Below are positions 55,401 to 64,000 of a stretch of DNA of 64,000 bases, piece by piece. Every line of letters begins with the position of its first letter. The stretch's first letter is position 1. This DNA is from Brienomyrus brachyistius (Eukaryota > Chordata > Actinopteri > Osteoglossiformes > Mormyridae). The position numbers and the translations under genes are program-made. The stretch covers positions 310,001 to 374,000 of the forward strand of contig NW_026042406.1 of the NCBI RefSeq assembly GCF_023856365.1, read 5' to 3'. The notes beneath the pieces are model-generated. The model was not told where the DNA came from. It did not search any database and saw only the letters and a list, made by a program, of their open reading frames with translations.

Positions 55401-58400
55401 ACACTGACAAACCAGCAGCCTGACAAACCAGCAGCCTGACACTGACAAACCAGCAGCCTGACAAACCAGCAGCCTGACAAACCAGCAGCCTGACAAACCA
55501 GCAGCCTGACAAACCAGCACCCTGACAAACCAGCAGCAGCCTGACAAAGCAGCAGCCTGACCCTGACAAACCAGCAGCAGCCTGACAAAGCAGCAGCCTG
55601 ACCCTGACAAACCAGCAGCAGCCTGACAAAGCAGCAGCCTGACCCTGACAAAGCAGCAGCCTGACAAAGCAGCAGCCTGACAAAGCAGCAGCCTGACAAA
55701 GCAGCAGCCTGACAAAGCAGCAGCCTGACAAAGCAGCAGCCTGACAAAGCAGCAGCCTGACAAAGCAGCAGCCTGACAAAGCAGCAGCCTGACAAAGCAG
55801 CAGCAGCCTGACCCTGACAAAGCAGCAGCAGCCTGACCCTGACAAACCAGCAGCAGCCTGACCCTGACAAACCAGCAGCAGCCTGACCCTGACAAACCAG
55901 CAGCAGCCTGACCCTGACAAACCAGCAGCAGCCTGACCCTGACAAACCAGCAGCAGCCTGACCCTGACAAACCAGCAGCAGCCTGACACTGACAAACCAG
56001 CAGCAGCCTGACACTGACAAACCAGCAGCAGCCTGACACTGACAAACCAGCAGCAGCCTGACACTGACAAACCAGCAGCACGACCCTGACAAACCAGCAG
56101 CACGACCCTGACAAACCAGCAGCACGACCCTGACAAACCAGCAGCCTGACCCTGACAAACCAGCAGCCTGACAAAGCAGCAGCCTGACAAAGCAGCAGCC
56201 TGACAAAGCAGCACCCTGACAAAGCAGCACCCTGACAAAGCAGCACCCTGACAAAGCAGCACCCTGACAAAGCAGCACCCTGACAAAGCAGCACCCTGAC
56301 AAAGCAGCAGCCTGACAAAGCAGCAGCCTGACAAAGCAGCAGCCTGACCCTGACAAAGCAGCAGCCTGACCCTGACAAAGCAGCAGCCTGACCCTGACAA
56401 ACCAGCAGCAGCCTGACAAACCAGCAGCCTGACACTGACAAACCAGCAGCCTGACACTGACAAACCAGCAGCCTGACAAACCAGCAGCCTGACAAACCAG
56501 CACCCTGACAAACCAGCAGCACCCTGACAAACCAGCAGCACCCTGACAAACCAGCAGCACCCTGACAAACCAGCAGCAGCCTGACCCTGACAAAGCAGCA
56601 GCCTGACAAACCAGCAGCAGCCTGACAAACCAGCAGCAGCCTGACAAACCAGCAGCAGCCTGACAAACCAGCAGCAGCCTGACAAACCAGCAGCAGCCTG
56701 ACAAACCAGCAGCAGCCTGACAAACCAGCAGCAGCCTGACACTGACAAACCAGCAGCAGCCTGACACTGACAAACCAGCAGCAGCCTGACACTGACAAAC
56801 CAGCAGCAGCCTGACACTGACAAACCAGCAGCAGCCTGACACTGACAAACCAGCAGCAGCCTGACCCTGACAAACCAGCAGCAGCCTGACAAAGCAGCAG
56901 CAGCCTGACAAAGCAGCAGCAGCCTGACAAAGCAGCAGCAGCCTGACAAAGCAGCAGCAGCCTGACAAAGCAGCAGCCTGACAAAGCAGCAGCCTGACAC
57001 TGACAAAGCAGCAGCCTGACACTGACAAAGCAGCAGCCTGACACTGACAAAGCAGCAGCCTGACACTGACAAAGCAGCAGCCTGACACTGACAAAGCAGC
57101 AGCCTGACACTGACAAAGCAGCAGCCTGACACTGACAAAGCAGCAGCCTGACACTGACAAAGCAGCAGCCTGACAATGACAAAGCAGCAGCCTGACACTG
57201 ACAAAGCAGCAGCCTGACACTGACAAAGCAGCAGCCTGACACTGACAAAGCAGCAGCCTGACACTGACAAAGCAGCAGCCTGACACTGACAAAGCAGCAG
57301 CCTGACCCTGACAAACCAGCAGCAGCCTGACAAAGCAGCAGCCTGACAAACCAGCAGCCTGACCCTGACAAACCAGCAGCCTGACCCTGACAAACCAGCA
57401 GCCTGACCCTGACAAACCAGCAGCCTGACCCTGACAAACCAGCAGCCTGACCCTGACAAACCAGCAGCCTGACCCTGACAAACCAGCAGCCTGACCCTGA
57501 CAAACCAGCAGCCTGACCCTGACAAACCAGCAGCCTGACCCTGACAAACCAGCAGCCTGACCCTGACAAACCAGCAGCCTGACCCTGACAAACCAGCAGC
57601 ACCCTGACAAACCAGCAGCACCCTGACAAAGCAGCACCCTGACAAAGCAGCAGCACCCTGACAAAGCAGCAGCACCCTGACAAAGCAGCAGCAGCCTGAC
57701 ACTGACAAAGCAGCAGCAGCCTGACACTGACAAACCAGCAGCAGCCTGACACTGACAAACCAGCAGCAGCCTGACACTGACAAACCAGCAGCAGCCTGAC
57801 ACTGACAAACCAGCAGCAGCCTGACACTGACAAACCAGCAGCAGCCTGACACTGACAAACCAGCAGCAGCCTGACACTGACAAACCAGCAGCAGCCTGAC
57901 ACTGACAAACCAGCAGCAGCCTGACACTGACAAACCAGCAGCAGCCTGACACTGACAAAGCAGCAGCAGCCTGACACTGACAAAGCAGCAGCCTGACAAA
58001 GCAGCAGCCTGACAAAGCAGCAGCCTGACAAAGCAGCAGCCTGACAAAGCAGCAGCCTGACAAAGCAGCAGCCTGACAAACCAGCAGCAGCCTGACAAAC
58101 CAGCAGCAGCCTGACAAACCAGCAGCAGCCTGACAAACCAGCAGCACCCTGACAAACAAGCAGCAGCCTGACAAACAAGCAGCAGCCTGACAAACAAGCA
58201 GCAGCCTGACAAACAAGCAGCAGCCTGACAAACAAGCAGCAGCCTGACAAACAAGCAGCAGCCTGACAAACAAGCAGCAGCCTGACAAACAAGCAGCAGC
58301 CTGACAAACAAGCAGCAGCCTGACAAACAAGCAGCAGCCTGACAAACAAGCAGCAGCCTGACAAAGCAGCAGCCTGACACTGACAAACCAGCAGCAGCCT

Positions 58401-60723
58401 GACACTGACAAAGCAGCAGCCTGACCCTGACAAAGCAGCAGCCTGACACTGACAAAGCAGCAGCCTGACCCTGACAAACCAGCACCCTGACAAAGCAGCA
58501 GCCTGACCCTGACAAACCAGCAGCCTGACACTGACAAACCAGCAGCCTGACACTGACAAACCAGCAGCCTGACACTGACAAACAAGCAGCACCCTGACAC
58601 TGACAAACAAGCAGCACCCTGACAAAGCAGCAGCACCCTGACAAACCAGCACCAGCCTGACAAACCAGCACCAGCCTGACAAACCAGCACCAGCCTGACA
58701 AACCAGCACCCGCCTGACAAACCACCAGCACCCGCCTGACAAACCACCAGCACCCGCCTGACCCTGACAAACCACCAGCACCCGCCTGACCCTGACAAAC
58801 CAGCAGCAGCCTGACCCTGACAAACCAGCAGCAGCCTGACAAACCAGCAGCAGCCTGACAAACCAGCAGCAGCCTGACAAACCAGCAGCAGCCTGACAAA
58901 CCAGCAGCAGCCTGACAAACCAGCAGCAGCCTGACACTGACGCAGCAGCCTGACACTGACGCAGCAGCCTGACACTGACGCAGCAGCCTGACACTGACAA
59001 AGCAGCCTGACACTGACAAAGCAGCAGCAGCCTGACACTGACAAAGCAGCAGCAGCCTGACACTGACAAAGCAGCAGCAGCCTGACACTGACAAAGCAGC
59101 AGCAGCCTGACACTGACAAAGCAGCAGCAGCCTGACACTGACAAACCAGCAGCAGCCTGACACTGACAAACCAGCAGCAGCCTGACACTGACAAACCAGC
59201 AGCAGCCTGACACTGACAAACCAGCAGCAGCCTGACACTGACAAACCAGCAGCAGCCTGACACTGACAAACCAGCAGCAGCCTGACACTGACAAACCAGC
59301 AGCAGCCTGACACTGACAAACCAGCAGCAGCCTGACACTGACAAACCAGCAGCAGCCTGACACTGACAAACCAGCAGCAGCCTGACACTGACAAACCAGC
59401 AGCAGCCTGACACTGACAAACCAGCAGCAGCCTGACACTGACAAACCAGCAGCAGCCTGAGCCTGACAAACCAGCAGCAGCCTGAGCCTGACAAACAAGC
59501 AGCAGCCTGACAAAGCAGAAGCAGCCTGACAAAGCAGAAGCAGCCTGACAAACCAGCAGCACCCTGACAAACAAGCAGCAGCCTGACACTGACAAACAAG
59601 CAGCAGCCTGACACTGACAAACAAGCAGCAGCCTGACACTGACAAACAAGCAGCAGCCTGACACTGACAAAGCAGCAGCAGCCTGACACTGACAAAGCAG
59701 CAGCAGCCTGACACTGACAAAGCAGCAGCAGCCTGACACTGACAAAGCAGCAGCAGCCTGACACTGACAAAGCAGCAGCAGCCTGACACTGACAAAGCAG
59801 CAGCAGCCTGACACTGACAAAGCAGCAGCAGCCTGACACTGACAAACCAGCAGCAGCCTGACAAAGCAGCAGCCTGACCCTGACAAACCAGCACCCTGAC
59901 AAAGCAGCAGCCTGACCCTGACAAAGCAGCAGCCTGACCCTGACAAAGCAGCAGCCTGACAAAGCAGCACCCTGACAAAGCAGCACCCTGACAAAGCAGC
60001 ACCCTGACAAAGCAGCCTGACACTGACAAACCAGCAGCAGCCTGTGACACTGACAAACCAGCAGCAGCCTGACACTGACAAACCAGCAGCCTGACACTGA
60101 CAAAGCAGCAGCCTGACCCTGACAAAGCAGCAGCCTGACCCTGACAAAGCAGCAGCCTCACCCTGACAAACCAGCAGCACCACCCTGACAAACCAGCAGC
60201 AGCCTGACAAACCAGCAGCAGCCTGACAAACCAGCAGCAGCCTGACAAACCAGCAGCAGCCTGACAAACAAGCAGCAGCCTGACAAAGCAGCAGCAGCCT
60301 GACAAAGCAGCAGCAGCCTGACACTGACAAAGCAGCAGCAGCCTGACACTGACAAAGCAGCAGCAGCCTGACACTGACAAAGCAGCAGCAGCCTGACACT
60401 GACAAAGCAGCAGCAGCCTGACACTGACAAAGCAGCAGCAGCCTGACACTGACAAAGCAGCAGCAGCCTGACACTGACAAAGCAGCAGCAGCCTGACACT
60501 GACAAACCAGCAGCAGCCTGACACTGACAAACCAGCAGCAGCCTGACACTGACAAACCAGCAGCAGCCTGACACTGACAAACCAGCAGCAGCCTGACACT
60601 GACAAAGCAGCAGCAGCCTGACACTGACAAAGCAGCAGCAGCCTGACACTGACAAACCAGCAGCAGCCTGACCCTGACAAACCAGCAGCAGCCTGACCCT
60701 GACAAACCAGCAGCAGCCTGACC

Positions 60724-60950
60724 CTGACAAACCACCAGCAGCAGCCTGACAAACCACCAGCAGCAGCCTGACAAACCACCAGCAGCAGCCTGACAAACCA
60801 CCAGCAGCAGCCTGACAAACCACCAGCAGCAGCCTGACAAACCACCAGCAGCAGCCTGACAAACCACCAGCAGCAGCCTGACAAACCACCAGCAGCAGCC
60901 TGACAAACCACCAGCAGCAGCCTGACAAACCACCAGCAGCACCCTGACAA
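60724..60950 (+). repeat. Satellite sub-block: 22-bp CACCAGCAGCAGCC units
   Basis: About ten identical units with an inserted CAC between AAAC and the CAGs. A two-CAG form of this variant marks copies I and II. Confidence 0.9.
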
Positions 60951-63900
60951 ACAAGCAGCAGCCTGACAAACAAGCAGCAGCCTGACAAACAAGCAGCAGC
61001 CTGACAAACAAGCAGCAGCCTGACAAACAAGCAGCAGCCTGACAAACCAGCAGCAGCCTGACAAACCAGCAGCAGCCTGACAAACCAGCAGCACCCTGAC
61101 AAACCAGCAGCACCCTGACAAACCAGCAGCACCCTGACAAACCAGCAGCACCCTGACAAACCAGCAGCAGCCTGACCCACCAGCAGCACCCTGACAAACC
61201 AGCAGCAGCCTGACCCACCAGCAGCCTGACAAACCAGCAGCAGCCTGACCCACCAGCAGCCTGACAAACCAGCAGCCTGACAAACCAGCAGCCTGACAAA
61301 CCAGCAGCCTGACAAACCAGCAGCCTGACAAACCAGCAGCCTGACAAAGCAGCACCCTGACAAAGCAGCACCCTGACAAACAAGCACCCTGACAAACAAG
61401 CAGCAGCCTGACAAACAAGCAGCAGCCTGACAAACAAGCAGCAGCCTGACAAACCAGCAGCAGCCTGACAAACCAGCAGCAGCCTGACAAACCAGCAGCA
61501 GCCTGACAAACCAGCAGCAGCCTGACAAACCAGCAGCCTGACACTGACAAACCAGCAGCAGCTTGACACTGACAAACCAGCAGCAGCCTGACAAACCAGC
61601 AGCAGCCTGACAAACCAGCAGCAGCCTGACAAACCAGCAGCAGCCTGACAAACCAGCAGCACCCTGACAAACCAGCAGCACCCTGACAAACCAGCAGCAC
61701 CCTGACAAACCAGCAGCACCCTGACAAACCAGCAGCACCCTGACAAACCAGCAGCACCCTGACAAACCAGCAGCACCCTGACAAACAAGCAGCACCCTGA
61801 CAAACAAGCAGCAGCCTGACAAACAAGCAGCACCCTGACAAACAAGCAGCACCCTGACAAACAAGCAGCACCCTGACAAACAAGCAGCACCCTGACAAAC
61901 AAGCAGCACCCTGACAAACCAGCAGCACCCTGACAAACCAGCAGCAGCCTGACAAACCAGCAGCAGCCTGACAAACCAGCAGCAGCCTGACAAACCAGCA
62001 GCAGCCTGACAAACCAGCAGCAGCCTGACAAACCAGCAGCACCCTGACAAACCAGCAGCACCCTGACAAACCAGCAGCACCCTGACAAACAAGCAGCACC
62101 CTGACAAACAAGCAGCACCCTGACACTGACAAACAAGCAGCACCCTGACACTGACAAACCAGCAGCAGCCTGACACTGACAAACCAGCAGCAGCCTGACA
62201 AACCAGCAGCAGCCTGACAAACCAGCAGCAGCCTGACAAACCAGCAGCAGCCTGACAAACCAGCAGCAGCCTGACAAACCAGCAGCAGCCTGACACTGAC
62301 AAAGCACCCTGACAAAGCACCCTGACAAAGCACCCTGACAAAGCAGCAGCACCCTGACAAAGCAGCAGCACCCTGACAAAGCAGCAGCAGCCTGACAAAC
62401 CAGCAGCACCCTGACAAACAAGCAGCAGCCTGACAAACAAGCAGCAGCCTGACAAACCAGCAGCAGCCTGACAAACCAGCAGCAGCCTGACCCTGACAAA
62501 CCAGCAGCAGCCTGACAAACCAGCAGCAGCCTGACAAACCAGCAGCAGCCTGACAAACCAGCAGCAGCCTGACAAACCAGCAGCAGCCTGACAAACCAGC
62601 AGCAGCCTGACAAACCAGCAGCAGCCTGACCCTGACAAAGCAGCACCCTGACACTGACAAAGCAGCACCCTGACACTGACAAAGCAGCACCCTGACACTG
62701 ACAAAGCAGCACCCTGACACTGACAAACCAGCAGCCTGACAAACCAGCAGCCTGACAAACCAGCAGCCTGACAAACCAGCAGCCTGACAAACCAGCAGCC
62801 TGACAAACCAGCAGCAGCCTGACAAACCAGCAGCAGCCTGACAAACCAGCAGCAGCCTGACAAACCAGCAGCAGCCTGACAAACCAGCAGCAGCCTGACA
62901 AACCAGCAGCAGCCTGACAAACCAGCAGCAGCCTGACACTGACAAACCAGCAGCACCCTGACAAACCAGCACCCTGACAAACCAGCACCCTGACAAAGCA
63001 GCAGCCTGACCCTGACAAAGCAGCAGCCTGACACTGACAAAGCAGCAGCCTGACCCTGACAAAGCAGCAGCCTGACACTGACAAAGCAGCAGCCTGACAC
63101 TGACAAAGCAGCAGCCTGACACTGACAAAGCAGCAGCCTGACCCTGACAAAGCAGCACCCTGACAAAGCAGCACCCTGACAAAGCAGCACCCTGACAAAG
63201 CAGCACCCTGACAAAGCAGCACCCTGACAAAGCAGCAGCAGCCTGACACTGACAAAGCAGCAGCAGCCTGACACAGACAAAGCAGCAGCAGCCTGACACA
63301 GACAAAGCAGCAGCAGCCTGACACTGACAAACCAGCAGCCTGACACTGACAAAGCAGCAGCCTGACACTGACAAAGCAGCAGCCTGACACTGACAAAGCA
63401 GCAGCCTGACACTGACAAAGCAGCAGCCTGACACTGACAAAGCAGCAGCCTGACCCTGACAAACCAGCACCCTGACAAAGCAGCAGCCTGACCCTGACAA
63501 ACCAGCACCCTGACAAACCAGCACCCTGACAAAGCAGCAGCCTGACACTGACAAAGCAGCAGCCTGACACTGACAAACCAGCAGCCTGACAAACCAGCAG
63601 CAGCCTGACAAACCAGCAGCACCCTGACAAACCAGCAGCACCCTGACAAACAAGCAGCAGCCTGACAAACCAGCAGCACCCTGACACTGACAAACCAGCA
63701 GCAGCCTGACAAACCAGCAGCACCCTGACACTGACAAACCAGCAGCACACTGACAAACCAGCAGCACCCTGACAAAGCAGCAGCCTGACAAAGCAGCAGC
63801 CTGACACTGACAAAGCAGCCTGACACTGACAAAGCAGCCTGACACTGACAAAGCAGCCTGACACTGACAAAGCAGCCTGACACTGACACAGCAGCCTGAC

Positions 63901-64000
63901 ACTGACACAGCAGCCTGACACTGACAAAGCAGCAGCAGCCTGACACTGACAAAGCAGCAGCAGCCTGACACTGACAAAGCAGCAGCAGCCTGACACTGAC

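Larger units (their letters stand above)
34373..64000 (+). repeat. Giant (CAG)2-3-CTGAC-AAA satellite array, at least 29.6 kb, running off the window
   Basis: Every base from 34373 to the end belongs to head-to-tail units. The commonest is CAGCAGCAGCCTGACAAAC (19 bp). Variants have two CAGs (16 bp), an inserted CACTGA or CCCTGA giving CTGACACTGAC or CTGACCCTGAC (22 and 25 bp), GCAGCACCC or GCAGCCCCC in place of GCAGCAGCC, and AAAC-CAG, AAAC-AAG or AAAG-CAG joints. I estimate roughly 1,500 units. The plus strand is very poor in T (1 in 19 for the main unit) and almost free of CpG. Variants are clustered in homogenised runs. The minus strand has no stop codon in any frame, so three overlapping frames of thousands of codons appear. 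I treat these as non-coding. Confidence 0.97.

Noticed and set aside
34347..63996. Three overlapping minus-strand open frames of 9,876, 9,876 and 8,583 + 1,264 codons that look like giant proteins
   Set aside because: They are produced by a satellite unit with no stop in any frame on that strand. All frames give the same short-period peptide, and there is no domain, plausible start context or splice structure.
34373..64000. Possible CRISPR array because of regular short repeats
   Set aside because: Units are contiguous with no unique spacers, the DNA is eukaryotic and no cas genes are present.
34373..64000. Polyglutamine-type coding from the (CAG)n on the plus strand
   Set aside because: Each unit carries TGA in one frame and unit lengths are not multiples of three, so every plus-strand frame is stopped within a few units.

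Overview
This is vertebrate nuclear DNA, almost certainly from a ray-finned fish. The content points that way: tRNA-derived SINEs of the DANA/Mermaid (V-SINE) type with GGATGGATGG tails, L1, L2/CR1 and Tx1-type LINEs, Tc1 and pogo/Tigger relics, short LTR-retrotransposon solo LTRs with 5-bp target duplications, Polinton/Maverick pieces, and introns with vertebrate splice signals. There is no bacterial or plasmid gene organisation. Species cannot be named from the sequence.

Layout. 1-2.3 kb: a Ty3/gypsy integrase fragment, an LTR, and the integrase end of a Polinton/Maverick closing in a terminal inverted repeat (TIR) at 2279. 2.3-4.6 kb: a minus-strand composite LINE relic (L2-type reverse transcriptase, Tx1-type endonuclease, CCHC ORF1) whose 5' end abuts the first ~33 nt of a U2 snRNA gene. 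4.6-8.2 kb: mostly unassigned, with a 37-bp minisatellite and a 50-bp perfect repeat. 8.2-20.9 kb: SINEs, a MADF-type exon, a Gag-like fragment, Tc1, L1 and L2 relics and a solo LTR. Amid these lie two exon-level paralogues of an unrecognised host gene family: one exon at 9.8 kb (+) and a two-exon model at 20.9-18.8 kb (-) with start codon, consensus splice sites and a candidate RFX X-box upstream. 15.8-25.5 kb also holds two segments (X and Y) present twice but in opposite order. 24.5-30.4 kb: SINEs, a second solo LTR, a pogo/Tigger relic and an L1 ORF2 tail. 30.4-33.3 kb: the other end of a Polinton/Maverick (TIR, repeated leader, candidate 5'-UTR intron, N-terminal part of a protein-primed DNA polymerase B). 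33.3-34.3 kb: unassigned DNA and a Tc1 relic.

The rest of the window, about 34.37 kb to the last base (~29.6 kb), is one uninterrupted satellite array. Units are built from (CAG)2-3 plus CTGAC/CTGACACTGAC plus AAA, usually 16, 19, 22 or 25 bp. Variants occur in homogenised blocks nested in higher-order repeats, including two colinear copies about 8.5-8.8 kb apart and another block repeated about 16.6 kb away. The minus strand of the unit has no stop codon in any frame, so it shows three overlapping open frames of up to 9,876 codons. I read these as a by-product of composition, not genes.

There is no operon-like cooperation. The only plausible active host loci are the two-exon minus-strand gene and possibly the MADF exon. 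Most else is decayed mobile DNA. The most unusual items are the satellite with its frame-independent open strand, the U2-junction LINE, the back-to-back Polinton ends, the permuted X/Y duplication and the unrecognised paralogous exons.
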